A DNA stretch of 64,000 nucleotides, taken from contig NZ_CP020700.1 in NCBI RefSeq assembly GCF_003932715.1, forward strand, positions 2,874,501 through 2,938,500, in the 5' to 3' direction. Origin of the DNA: Streptomyces tsukubensis (lineage in GTDB: Bacteria > Actinomycetota > Actinomycetes > Streptomycetales > Streptomycetaceae). Under the pieces are notes generated by a model, which saw only the letters and a list, made by a program, of their open reading frames with translations, was not told where the DNA came from and did not search any database. The position numbers were made by a program, and so were the translations under genes. This document shows, piece after piece, positions 18,693 to 27,707 of the stretch (positions are counted from its first letter, which is position 1; the number at the start of each line of letters is the position of its first letter).

Positions 18693-19828
18693 TCGGTGAT
18701 CGTTCCTCTGAGGTAGTCGGCCGCGTGGCGGGCGCGCTCGCGGACGTCCGCGAGATCGTCACCGTAGGTGTTGACGTGCCCCACCTTCCGGCCGGGCTTG
18801 ACGTCCTTGCCGTACATGTGGATCTTGAGCTGCGGATCGCGGGCCATGCAGTGCAGATACGCCTGGTACATGTCCGGGTAGTCGCCGCCCAGCACATTGC
18901 ACATCACGGTCCACCGGGCGCGGGGGCGGGGGTCGCCCAGCGGCAGGTCGAGCACGGCCCGGACATGGTTGGCGAACTGGGACGTGACCGCGCCGTCCTG
19001 GGTCCAGTGGCCGGAGTTGTGGGGCCGCATGGCCAGCTCGTTGACGAGGACCCGGCCGTCGGCGGTTTCGAACAGCTCGACCGCGAGATGGCCGACGACG
19101 CCGAGTTCGGCGGCGATCCGCAGGGCGAGCTGCTGGGCCTCGCCCGCGAGGGTCTCATCGAGGCCGGGCGCGGGCGCGACGACCGTATCGCAGACGCCGT
19201 CGACCTGGGTGGACTCCACGACGGGGTACGCGACGGCCTGGCCGTGCGGGGAGCGCACCACGTTCGCCGCCAGCTCGCGGACGAAGTCGACCTTCTCCTC
19301 CGCGAGTACGGGGACCCCGGCGGCGAACGGCGCGGCCGCGTCCGCCTCCGAGCGGACCACCCAGACGCCCTTGCCGTCGTAGCCGCCGCGGACGGTCTTG
19401 AGGATCACGGGGTAGCCGTCGCCCTCGGCCGCGAAGGCCGTCACATCCGCCGGGTCGGCGACGATGCGGTTACGGGGACAGGGCACGCCCAGTTCACCGA
19501 GGCGGGCCCGCATCACGCCCTTGTCCTGGGCGTGGACGAGCGCGTCGGGTCCTGGGCGGACGGGGATGCCGTCCGCCTCCAGGGCGCGCAGATGCTCGAC
19601 CGGGACGTGCTCGTGATCGAAGGTGATCACGTCGCAGCCGCGGGCGAACGCGCGGAGGGTGGCGAGATCGCGATAGTCGCCTATCACGACATCACCGACC
19701 ACCTGTGCCGCGGAATCCTGCGGAGTGTCACTGAGGAGCTTGAAACGGATACCGAGGGGGATGCCCGCCTCGTGGGTCATACGGGCGAGCTGACCGCCGC
19801 CGACCATGCCGACTACCGGGAACGTCAC
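18689..19828 (-). CDS. purK: N5-carboxyaminoimidazole ribonucleotide synthase PurK
   Basis: 379 aa from GTG 19828 (GTG 19834 is an alternative two codons upstream). It is an ATP-grasp enzyme: an N-terminal [11 protein letters not shown] nucleotide motif, then [21 protein letters not shown], and the ATP-grasp metal site [15 protein letters not shown]. It makes N5-CAIR from AIR, bicarbonate and ATP. It forms a two-gene unit with purE. Confidence 0.96.
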   Translation of the reverse strand: MTFPVVGMVGGGQLARMTHEAGIPLGIRFKLLSDTPQDSAAQVVGDVVIGDYRDLATLRAFARGCDVITFDHEHVPVEHLRALEADGIPVRPGPDALVHAQDKGVMRARLGELGVPCPRNRIVADPADVTAFAAEGDGYPVILKTVRGGYDGKGVWVVRSEADAAAPFAAGVPVLAEEKVDFVRELAANVVRSPHGQAVAYPVVESTQVDGVCDTVVAPAPGLDETLAGEAQQLALRIAAELGVVGHLAVELFETADGRVLVNELAMRPHNSGHWTQDGAVTSQFANHVRAVLDLPLGDPRPRARWTVMCNVLGGDYPDMYQAYLHCMARDPQLKIHMYGKDVKPGRKVGHVNTYGDDLADVRERARHAADYLRGTITE

Positions 19829-20061
19829 CCTCACAGGGTATCGGGGGCGGGCGGCGGCGGAACCAGGGTGTACGGAGGGTGACATCCGCTTTGATCGCCG
19901 TTGATCGTTTTGCGGCTTGTTTCCACCGCTCGGCAACCTCTTCTGTATCTTCTTGCCCACGGGTCGGGTCCATCGACGGCGATGTCCCCGGGCATGCGGC
20001 ACGACCGCTGGTTAGCATGATTGAAATGACGCTGTCAACGAGACGGGACTGAGCTCTCACT

Positions 20062-20628
20062 ATGGGTGAACGCGGCGGAGCGTTGCGTGGGCAGCTGCAC
20101 CAACTGGTGCGCGAGGTCGCCAAATTCGGGGCGGTCGGGGGCCTCGGGGTCCTGGTCAACCTCGCGGTCTTCAACCTCGTCAGGCAGACCACCGAGATCC
20201 CGGTGGTGCGGGCGTCGATCATCGCCACGGTGGTCGCGATCGCCTTCAACTACGTGGGCTTCCGCTACTTCACGTACCGGGACCGCGACAAGACCGGGCG
20301 CACCCGGGAGCTCTCCCTCTTCCTGCTGTTCAGCGTGATCGGTCTGGTCATCGAGAACGGCATCCTCTACGCGGCGACGTACGGCTTCGACTGGGACGGG
20401 CCGCTGCAGAGCAACTTCTTCAAGTTCTTCGGCATCGGGGTCGCGACGATGTTCCGCTTCTGGTCGTACCGGACGTGGGTCTTCCGGCACCAGCCGGAGC
20501 CGGTCGCGGTGGCGGAAGCCGCGGCGGAGGCGCCGGCGGGTGCGGAGACGGTACTGGCGCCGCCTCCGGGTGTACGGTCCGCCGCGCCGGGGCGGTCCTC
20601 GGCGGACCGGCTGGCGCCGCGGCGCTGA
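20062..20628 (+). CDS. GtrA family membrane protein
   Basis: 188 aa from ATG 20062. The GtrA fold has four hydrophobic helices (about 20-125), with KFGAVGGLGVLVNL in helix 1, AFNYVGFRYFTYRDR after helix 2 and RFWSYRTWVF after helix 4. GtrA proteins are thought to flip or present polyprenyl-phosphate sugars for envelope glycosylation. The C-terminal 50 residues are Ala/Pro-rich and cytosolic. It is transcribed divergently from purK across a 233-bp gap and is convergent with the kinase gene. Confidence 0.9.
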   Translation: MGERGGALRGQLHQLVREVAKFGAVGGLGVLVNLAVFNLVRQTTEIPVVRASIIATVVAIAFNYVGFRYFTYRDRDKTGRTRELSLFLLFSVIGLVIENGILYAATYGFDWDGPLQSNFFKFFGIGVATMFRFWSYRTWVFRHQPEPVAVAEAAAEAPAGAETVLAPPPGVRSAAPGRSSADRLAPRR

Positions 20629-20665
20629 CGAGCGCGGTTCGGTGGCGGCGGGGGCCGGGGGCGGC

Positions 20666-21931
20666 TCAGCGGACCGTGGGGGGCTCGTCCTCCTGCTTGC
20701 GCGCCACCCGGCTCAGGAAGAGCGCGAAGACCGGCGGATGCTGCTGGAGCAGCTCCAGCCGGCCGCCGTCCGCCTCCGCGAGGTCCCGGGCCACGGCCAG
20801 GCCGATGCCCGTCGAGTTCCGGCCGCTGATCGTCCGCTCGAAGATCCGCGCGCCCAGGTCGGCGGGCACCCCGGGGCCTTCGTCGGTCACTTCGATCACG
20901 GCCTGGTTCCCGACCACGCGGGTACGGATCGCGACCGTACCGCCACCGTGCATCAGTGAGTTCTCGATGAGTGCCGCGAGCACCTGCGCGACCGCGCCCG
21001 GCGTACCGACCGCGCGCATGCCCGTGCGGCCGGAGCGGACCACGGCGCGGCCCGCACTGCGGTAGGCGGGGCGCCACTCTTCGATCTGCTGTTTGACGAC
21101 CTCGTCGAGGTCGAAGGCGAGCGCGGAGCCCTCCCGTGGATCCCGCGCATTGGTCAGCAGCCGCTCCACGACGTCCGTCAGCCGCTCCACCTGCGTCAGC
21201 GCGATGCTCGCCTCCTCCTTCACGGTGTCCGGGTCGTCGGTCGCGGAGATCTCCTCCAGCCGCATCGACAGCGCGGTCAGGGGGGTGCGGAGCTGATGGG
21301 AGGCGTCCGCGGCGAGACGGCGCTCGGCGGTCAGCATCCGGGCGATCCGCTCGGCACTGGAGTCCAGCACATCGGCCACCCGGTCCAGCTCGGGAACGCC
21401 GTACCGCCGGTGGCGGGGGCGGGGGTCACCGGAGCCGAGCCGTTCGGCGGTCTCCGCGAGATCCGTCAGCGGGGAGGCGAGCCGGTCCGCCTGGCGTACG
21501 GCGAGCACCACGGCGGCGACCACGGCGAGCATCGCAACGGCGCCGGTGATCAGGAGGGTACGGCCGACCTCCTCGTAGACCGCGGAGTACGGCTCCTCGA
21601 CGGTGACGGTCTGGCCGTGCTCGCCCGACACCTCGGCGCGGATGACCCGGCCGGACGGCTTCTTGCCCACGGCGAAGGGGGCCTGGCCGGAGAGCTCGAT
21701 GACCGCGTACCGCTCGATACGGCTCTGCTCCTCGACGATCTCGGGCGTGATCGTCTGCTCCTCGATGATCTTGCTGTCGAGGAAGCTGACGAGCTGGACC
21801 GCTTCGGCTTCGACGGACTGCTCGGCGGTGGAGGTGATGGTGCGGGTCTCGACGAGGACGAGGGAGACGCCGAAGACGGCGATGACGACGAGGACGACGG
21901 CGAGGGTCGAGTTGATCAGTCGTCGACGCAC
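20666..21931 (-). CDS. Sensor histidine kinase
   Basis: 421 aa. Transmembrane helix 1 (about 8-27), a roughly 100-residue extracytoplasmic sensor region, helix 2 (about 126-146), HAMP (about 147-200), HisKA with the phospho-acceptor His212 in DASHQLRTPL, and HATPase_c with ENSLMHGG, DEGPGVP and GIGLAVARDL. The ligand is unknown. Its partner is probably the response regulator at 22487, on the same strand, but an unusually long 555-bp gap separates them. Confidence 0.93.
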   Translation of the reverse strand: MRRRLINSTLAVVLVVIAVFGVSLVLVETRTITSTAEQSVEAEAVQLVSFLDSKIIEEQTITPEIVEEQSRIERYAVIELSGQAPFAVGKKPSGRVIRAEVSGEHGQTVTVEEPYSAVYEEVGRTLLITGAVAMLAVVAAVVLAVRQADRLASPLTDLAETAERLGSGDPRPRHRRYGVPELDRVADVLDSSAERIARMLTAERRLAADASHQLRTPLTALSMRLEEISATDDPDTVKEEASIALTQVERLTDVVERLLTNARDPREGSALAFDLDEVVKQQIEEWRPAYRSAGRAVVRSGRTGMRAVGTPGAVAQVLAALIENSLMHGGGTVAIRTRVVGNQAVIEVTDEGPGVPADLGARIFERTISGRNSTGIGLAVARDLAEADGGRLELLQQHPPVFALFLSRVARKQEDEPPTVR

Positions 21932-22486
21932 GGTGCCCTCCGGGCGGGTCGTGGTTTCAAGGGCCGGGCCCCCGAGACCCTATCCCTCCGGGGGTGGGGG
22001 TGGGGCTTGCTTGTGGGGGTGCGCCGAACCCCACGAGGGGGCGTTGCCTGCCGGGGCGCGGGCGCCTGGTCGGCGGGAGGCGTCCGGCCGGGGTCTGTCG
22101 ATCGCCGGCTGACCGCCGCGGGGTGCCGGCGCACCTGGGCCGGCGGCGTGGGGCGGCGAGCGCCCGGCCGCGAGCGGTCCGCTGCCGACCGCCGAGCCGC
22201 CGGTGGGTTGCTCGCGCAGTTCCTCGCGCCCCTGATTGGCCCCCTGCGCCTGGCGGCGCGGGGACCCCGGCTCCTCAACGGGCACGGAGAGCCCCGTTGG
22301 GGGCGCTGGGGGTCCCCCATTGCCGAAGGCATAGGGGGCGGAACTGCGCGACCAGCCACCCGGAACGGTTGGGCGGCAACGGTCAGCTCCCGGCCGGGCG
22401 CTCGCCGCCCCCGTCACGGGCCCGGGGCGCAGAAGCCCCCATGGCGCGGCGTGGCGGACCCTGAGCCGGGGGCCCTGCCGGGCGGG
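21932..22486. other. 555-bp gap inside a two-component gene pair
   Basis: No gene is seen between the response regulator and its kinase. The sequence is rich in G-runs and includes a long inverted repeat (22212-22351) made of the common Streptomyces GCGCAGTTCC element. The gap may uncouple expression of the pair or terminate the regulator transcript. Confidence 0.5.
22212..22351. repeat. Inverted intergenic repeat with GCGCAGTTCC arms
   Basis: TCGCGCAGTTCC (22212-22223) is exactly complementary to GGAACTGCGCGA (22340-22351). Inner segments (CAACGGGG/CCCCGTTG type) can also pair. A related single arm occurs at 12998. Confidence 0.6.
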
Positions 22487-23164
22487 CTAGTTCTTCTCGA
22501 AGCGGAAGCCCACGCCACGGACCGTCGCGATGTAGCGCGGATTCGCCGCGTCGTCGCCCAGCTTCTTGCGGAGCCACGAGATGTGCATGTCCAGGGTCTT
22601 GGTGGACGACCACCACGTGGTGTCCCAGACCTCGCGCATCAGCTGGTCGCGGGTGACGACGCGGCCCGCGTCGCGGACCAGGACGCGGAGGAGGTCGAAC
22701 TCCTTGGCGGTGAGCTGGAGCTCCTCCTCGCCCATCCAGGCGCGGTGGGACTCGACGTCGATGCGGACGCCGTGGGTCGCGGGCGCGGGTACCGGTTCCG
22801 TGGCGCCGCGGCGGAGGAGGGCCCGGACCCGGGCGAGCAGCTCGGCGAGGCGGAAGGGCTTGGTGACGTAGTCGTCGGCGCCCGCGTCGAGACCGACGAC
22901 GGTGTCCACCTCGTCGGCGCGCGCGGTCAGCACCAGGATGGGCACGGTGTGGCCCTCGGCCCGCAGCCGGCGGGCGACCTCCAGACCGTCCATACCGGGC
23001 AGGCCCAGGTCGAGGACGACCAGGTCCACCCCGCCCGCGAGCCCCGCGTCGAGCGCGGCCGGACCGTCCTCGCGCACCTCGACCTCGTATCCCTCGCGGC
23101 GCAGCGCGCGCGCCAGGGGCTCCGAGATGGATGCGTCGTCCTCTGCGAGCAGTACACGCGTCAT
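22487..23164 (-). CDS. OmpR/PhoB-family response regulator
   Basis: 225 aa from ATG 23164. The receiver domain has the acidic pair in LLAEDDASI, the phospho-acceptor Asp52 in VVLDLGLPGMDG, the Thr in ILVLTARAD and Lys102 in DDYVTKPF. The winged-helix DNA-binding domain (about 130-225) contains LTAKEFDLLRVLVRDAGRVVT and ends in RGVGFRFEKN. Presumed partner of the kinase at 20666. Its regulon is unknown; the divergent transporter gene at 23636 is one possible target. Confidence 0.94.
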   Translation of the reverse strand: MTRVLLAEDDASISEPLARALRREGYEVEVREDGPAALDAGLAGGVDLVVLDLGLPGMDGLEVARRLRAEGHTVPILVLTARADEVDTVVGLDAGADDYVTKPFRLAELLARVRALLRRGATEPVPAPATHGVRIDVESHRAWMGEEELQLTAKEFDLLRVLVRDAGRVVTRDQLMREVWDTTWWSSTKTLDMHISWLRKKLGDDAANPRYIATVRGVGFRFEKN

Positions 23165-23635
23165 GGGGCGATGGTAGTCCGCAAGGGGGACGCAGAGGAG
23201 CGTGATCCGCAGTCCCTGCGGGTCACAGGTTCGAGGCGGGCAACAACCTTTGAATCGGTGATCACGTTCCGGGTTCTCCTGTGATCCATCTCTCAAATCC
23301 TTCCTTATGGGCAGGTGTCATGTCGTATGGTGTCGAGTACGCCTGTAGCACTATGCGGAGACCTTTGGCCTGCCGAGCAGCAGCCCAGGGGTCTTCTCTG
23401 TGTGTGAGGACCGGGACACCGGTCCGCCGACAGTGAATGACCTGTGGACCGGGCCCCGGGCGCAATGACGCGACCGGGGTGTGGATCCCGGTGCGGACAC
23501 GTCCCCGCCTTCGGCCCCCACGCCGGAGCGAACCCCTCGGGCGTGGGGCGGGACGCTCTCCCACCGGTGCCGGTCACCCCCCACCGGGCGCACTCCCGCG
23601 GACCCCGCGGCGCGTCCCGAACGCAAGGAACGACC
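23165..23635. other. 471-bp divergent promoter region (response regulator / POT transporter)
   Basis: It holds the promoters of both flanking genes. Visible features are a split TGATCAC...GTGATC inverted repeat (about 23258-23285) and a GGACCG-GGACAC-CGGTCC hairpin (about 23407-23424). No gene is seen. Confidence 0.4.
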
Positions 23636-25135
23636 ATGGCGTCAAGCCTGACGAAGGCTCCGGGCGGCTCTGCCGAGACCGAGAAGACCTTCCTCGGCCA
23701 CCCTCGTGGCCTGGCCAATCTCTTCATGACCGAGATGTGGGAGCGCTACAGCTTCTACGGCATGCGGGCGCTGCTCGTGCTCTACCTGGCCACCGAGGTG
23801 GCCGACGGCGGGCTCGGCATGAAGGACGCGACCGCGGTCGCGATCTACTCCGTGTACAACGCCATGGTGTACCTGCTCGCCCTTCCCGGCGGCTGGCTGG
23901 GCGACCGGGTCTGGGGCGCCCGCAAGGCGGTGGCGATCGCCGGCATCGTGATCATGACCGGTCACTTCCTGCTGGCCGTGCCCGCGCAGTTCTCGTTCTT
24001 CCTGGGTCTGGCGTTCATCGCGGCCGGTTCCGGTGTCCTCAAGGCCAATATCTCCACGATGGTCGGCCATCTGTACCCGGACAAGAACGACTCGCGCCGT
24101 GACAGTGGCTTCACGATCTTCTACATGGGCATCAACCTGGGTGCCTTCGTCGCGCCGCTGACGATCGGCGCGGTCGGCCAGAAGGTGAACTGGCACCTCG
24201 GCTTCGCGCTGGCCGGTGTCGGTATGGCGATCGGTCTGCTCTTCTTCTTCCTCGGCTACCGCCATCTGAACGAGGAGTCCACCCGGGTCCCGAACCCGCT
24301 GCCCGCCTCCGAGCGGACCGCGCTGGTCAAGAAGGGCCTGATCTGGCTGGGCGTGGCCGCCGCCGCGTACGCGGTCGTGGGCCTGTCGGGCAACTTCCAC
24401 ATCGACTGGGTGCTGTGGCCGCTGACCGTCCTCGGTCTGGTGCTGCCGGCCTGGTACCTGTTCCGGATCCGCCGCGACAAGGACCTGACGCCGGTCGAGC
24501 AGGGCCGGATGACCGGCTACATCTGGTTCTTCGTCGCCGCCGCCGTCTTCTGGGCGATCTACGACCAGGGCGGTTCGGTCCTCACTCTGTTCGCCAAGAA
24601 CGACACGGAGACCGCGCTCTTCGGCTTCGACTTCCCCGAGAGCTGGTTCCAGTCGCTGAACCCGCTCTTCGTGATGGCGATGGCCCCGCTCTTCGCGATG
24701 CTGTGGGTGTGGCTGGGCCGCCGTAACAAGGAGCCCAGCACCGCGTCGAAGTTCGCCACCGCGCTGCTGCTGATCGGCGGCTCGTTCTTCGTGATGATGC
24801 TGGCCCAGGGCGTGGCCACGGGCGAGACCAAGGTCTCCCCGATGTGGCTGGTCTCGGTGTACTTCATGCAGACCGTCGGTGAGCTGTGCCTCTCCCCGGT
24901 CGGTCTGTCGCTGACGACGAAGCTGGCGCCGGAGAAGTACTCCTCCCAGATGATGGGCGTCTGGTTCCTCGCGGTCACCGCGGGCAGCTCGGTGATCGCG
25001 CTCCTCCAGCTCATCGGGGCGCCGACGGGTACGGAGGCATGGTTCGCCAGCCAGGGCGCGCTGGCCCTCCTGGCCGGTGCGGGCATCTTCATGTACCGCC
25101 GGAAGGTCAAGTCGCTCATGGGCGGCGTGCACTAG
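23636..25135 (+). CDS. POT/PTR2 family proton-dependent oligopeptide transporter
   Basis: 499 aa from ATG 23636, with AAGGAA 7 nt upstream. About 12-14 membrane helices. The signature EMWERYSFYGMRALLVLYL near residue 33 is the ExxERFxYYG proton/peptide motif, and FTIFYMGINLGAF is PTR2 signature 2. It imports di- and tripeptides with protons. It lies 2.5 kb upstream of the natural-product cluster; its use by the cluster is unproven. A long hairpin ends the transcript. Confidence 0.95.
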   Translation: MASSLTKAPGGSAETEKTFLGHPRGLANLFMTEMWERYSFYGMRALLVLYLATEVADGGLGMKDATAVAIYSVYNAMVYLLALPGGWLGDRVWGARKAVAIAGIVIMTGHFLLAVPAQFSFFLGLAFIAAGSGVLKANISTMVGHLYPDKNDSRRDSGFTIFYMGINLGAFVAPLTIGAVGQKVNWHLGFALAGVGMAIGLLFFFLGYRHLNEESTRVPNPLPASERTALVKKGLIWLGVAAAAYAVVGLSGNFHIDWVLWPLTVLGLVLPAWYLFRIRRDKDLTPVEQGRMTGYIWFFVAAAVFWAIYDQGGSVLTLFAKNDTETALFGFDFPESWFQSLNPLFVMAMAPLFAMLWVWLGRRNKEPSTASKFATALLLIGGSFFVMMLAQGVATGETKVSPMWLVSVYFMQTVGELCLSPVGLSLTTKLAPEKYSSQMMGVWFLAVTAGSSVIALLQLIGAPTGTEAWFASQGALALLAGAGIFMYRRKVKSLMGGVH

Positions 25136-25163
25136 CGCACTGATGCACTGACGCACTGAGTGC
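25125..25163. repeat. Short GCACTGA tandem repeat
   Basis: GCACT repeats every 7-8 bp (GCACTGATGCACTGACGCAC and flanks) across the transporter stop codon. This is a simple repeat with no clear role. Confidence 0.5.
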
Positions 25164-25170
25164 AGGACAT

Positions 25171-25218
25171 ACGGCGGAGCCCCCGGCGGATCTCAGGATC
25201 CGCCGGGGGCTCCGCCGT
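25171..25218. terminator. 22-bp perfect hairpin, bidirectional terminator
   Basis: Bases 25171-25192 pair perfectly with 25197-25218 across a TCAG loop. The arms include GGCGGAGCCCCCGG. It lies between the convergent transporter and acyl-CoA synthetase genes. Confidence 0.9.
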
Positions 25219-25246
25219 CGTACGTCCGGGACCGGTGTCCGACCGG

Positions 25247-27040
25247 TCAGTCGCCGTAGATCGCGTCGATCTCCTTGGCGTAGTCCCGCATGACGACGGC
25301 CCGCTTCAGCTTCAGCGACGGCGTGAGATGGCCCGACGCCTCGGTGAACTGGGATTCGAGGATCCTGAACTTGCGGACCGACTCCGCCTTGGAGACGGCG
25401 GCGTTGCCGTCGTCGACGGCCTGCTGGATCTCGGCGAGCAGCACCGGGTCGTCGCGGAGCTGGGCCGCGGTGACCCCTTCCGGTTTGCCGTTCTGGGCGG
25501 CCCAGCGCGGCAGGAACTCCTCGTCGATGGTGACCAGCACGCCGACGAACGGCTTGCCCTCACCGACCACCATGCACTCGGCGACCAGGGCATGGGCCCG
25601 GATCCGGTCCTCGATGACGGCGGGGGCGACGTTCTTGCCGCCGGCGGTGACGATGATCTCCTTCTTCCGGCCGGTGATGCGGAGGTAGCCGTCGGCGTCG
25701 AGGGTGCCGATATCGCCGGTGTGGAACCATTCGCCGGACATGACGGCGGCGGTGGCCTCGGGGTTGTTCCAGTAGCCGGTGAAGATGTGCTCGCCCTTGA
25801 GGAGGATCTCGCCGTCCTCCGCGATCTTCGCCCCGGTGCCGGGGATCGGCTGGCCGACCGTGCCGATCTTCTGCCGGTCGAGCGGGTTGAGGGTGGTGGC
25901 CGCGCAGGATTCCGCGAGTCCGTAGCCCTCCAGAACGAGGATGCCGAGGCCGCGGTAGAAGTGGCCGAGGCGCTCACCGAGGGCGGCGCCGCCGGAGATG
26001 GCGTAGCGGGCGCGGCCGCCGAGGGCGGCGCGCAGCTTCCCGTACACCAGCTTGTCGAAGAGCGCATAGCGCAGCCGCAGACCGAGGCCGGGCCCGGACG
26101 GATCGTCCTGGGCGCGGCTGTGGGCGATGGCGGTGTCGACGGCCTTGTCGAAGATCTTGCCCTTGCCGGCCGCCCTGGCCTGGGCCCGGGCGGAGTTGTA
26201 GACCTTCTCGAAGACCCTCGGTACGCCGAGGAGGTAGCTGGGCCGGAAGGCCGCCAGCTCCGCGGAGACGTCCTTGAGGTCGCTGACGTGGCCCAGTTTG
26301 ACCGCGCCCATCAGCGCGCCGATCTCGACGACCCGGCCCAGGACATGGGCCTGCGGGAGGAAGAGGAGTACGGAGGCGTCGGCGGAGAACATCTCCGGGT
26401 TGCGGCCGATGATGTTGCCGCACTCCGCGAGGAAGTTGCGGTGGGTCAGCTCGCAGCCCTTGGGGCGGCCGGTGGTGCCGGAGGTGTAGACGATGGTGGC
26501 GAGGGAGTCGGCGTCCGCGACGGCGGCCCGTTCGTCGACCCGTTCGTCGGTGACGTCGGTGCCCGAGCCGGTCAGTTCGGCGACCGCGCCGGCGTCGATC
26601 CGCCAGAGGTGCTTCAGCAGCGGGAGCCGCTCCCGTACGCCCTCGACCACGGCCTGGTGTTCCGCGGTCTCCACGATGCAGGCGACGGCGCCGGAGTCCC
26701 CGGTCACCCACTCGACCTGTTCGGCGGACGAGGTCTCGTAGACGGGTACGGAGACCGCTCCGGCGAACCAGATCGCGAAGTCGAAGAGGGTCCATTCGTA
26801 GCGGGTGCGGGACATCAGGGCGATCCGGTCCCCGGGCTGGACACCGGCGGCGATCAGGCCCTTGGCCACCGCACGGACCTCGGCCAGGAAGGCGGTGGAC
26901 GTGACGTCGCGCCAGTGGCCGTGCTCCTTGCGGGCGAGGACGGCACGGTCCGGGTACTCGGTGGCGTTCCGGATCGCGATGGCCGTCAGATTGCCGTCCG
27001 ACGGCACGTCGTACAGGGCCGGAACGGTGAACTCGCGCAC
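25247..27040 (-). CDS. Long-chain fatty acid-CoA ligase (FadD15-like, AMP-forming)
   Basis: 597 aa from GTG 27040, with AAGGAGG close upstream. ANL-family motifs: IVYTSGTTGRPKGCELTH (P-loop), VLEGYGLAESCA, HTGDIGTLDADGYLRITGRKKEIIVTAGG and the C-terminal LTPSLKLKR with the catalytic Lys. It activates long-chain fatty acids to acyl-CoA. Enzymes of this class are the known targets of triacsins, and a triacsin-like cluster starts about 2.6 kb away, so this copy could be a resistant target. It may equally be a housekeeping fadD. It is divergent from the regulator at 27708. Confidence 0.93.
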   Translation of the reverse strand: MREFTVPALYDVPSDGNLTAIAIRNATEYPDRAVLARKEHGHWRDVTSTAFLAEVRAVAKGLIAAGVQPGDRIALMSRTRYEWTLFDFAIWFAGAVSVPVYETSSAEQVEWVTGDSGAVACIVETAEHQAVVEGVRERLPLLKHLWRIDAGAVAELTGSGTDVTDERVDERAAVADADSLATIVYTSGTTGRPKGCELTHRNFLAECGNIIGRNPEMFSADASVLLFLPQAHVLGRVVEIGALMGAVKLGHVSDLKDVSAELAAFRPSYLLGVPRVFEKVYNSARAQARAAGKGKIFDKAVDTAIAHSRAQDDPSGPGLGLRLRYALFDKLVYGKLRAALGGRARYAISGGAALGERLGHFYRGLGILVLEGYGLAESCAATTLNPLDRQKIGTVGQPIPGTGAKIAEDGEILLKGEHIFTGYWNNPEATAAVMSGEWFHTGDIGTLDADGYLRITGRKKEIIVTAGGKNVAPAVIEDRIRAHALVAECMVVGEGKPFVGVLVTIDEEFLPRWAAQNGKPEGVTAAQLRDDPVLLAEIQQAVDDGNAAVSKAESVRKFRILESQFTEASGHLTPSLKLKRAVVMRDYAKEIDAIYGD

Positions 27041-27707
27041 GGTTCTTCCTCCTTCTCGGCGACGCTGTGGTGTCGGCTGAGACGCATCGGAAGAACCGGG
27101 TCCGGCGGGCTCGGACGCTACCAGCCGCTTGCGGACGCTACCAGTGGGTAAGGGAGGCGGTACAGATGCCGGACCGCTGGACTTTTCCCAAGGACCCAAT
27201 ATGTTTCTTGTGTCATGAAGGGGATGGTTGTGCCCGCTCTGCCGCATGGCGCTCCCCCACCGTACGGACCCGGCGGACCGCCGTCGGGCGGTGACGCGGC
27301 GGGGCGCCGGAGGCCGGGCGCGCCGGACCTGCGCGCGGCCGGGCGCTTACCCTTCGAAAGCCTTTCGTGCCGCGGACCACCGCCTCCGGGCAGGTGGTCC
27401 GGTGTTTCACGGGTCCCGGTGTCAGACCCGCTGAAGCGCCCAGGGTTTCCGCTGCCGTCGTACGGCCGCACCCGGCGGACCCGGGAGGAGTGGTGGGGCA
27501 GTCCCGGTGCGGGACCCCCGCCCGGTACTCACCGGTCCGGCCGCCGCGGTCGACGCGTACGGCGTCTTCCCCCCGCGGGCTCGTCGTCCACCGCTTTGGA
27601 GCACGGCCTCCGTCCCTCGGGCTCCGAGGGTGCAGGAGGGCTCTGTCTCGGCCCGACCAACCACCCGGTCCAGCACAGGAAGCACTCGACCGAGAGGCAC
27701 CACGTTC
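27041..27707. other. 667-bp divergent region between fadD and the cluster regulator
   Basis: No convincing gene is seen. The fadD-proximal part has a 13-bp direct repeat (27112-27144). An AT-richer patch near 27180-27215 may hold promoter elements. Upstream in-frame extension of the regulator (to 27507) has Arg/Pro-rich content and no ribosome site. Confidence 0.45.
27112..27144. promoter_or_regulatory. Direct repeat CGGACGCTACCAG, 20-bp period
   Basis: CGGACGCTACCAG occurs at 27112-27124 and again at 27132-27144, two helical turns apart, 72-104 bp upstream of the acyl-CoA synthetase start. This is a plausible double operator. Confidence 0.45.
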
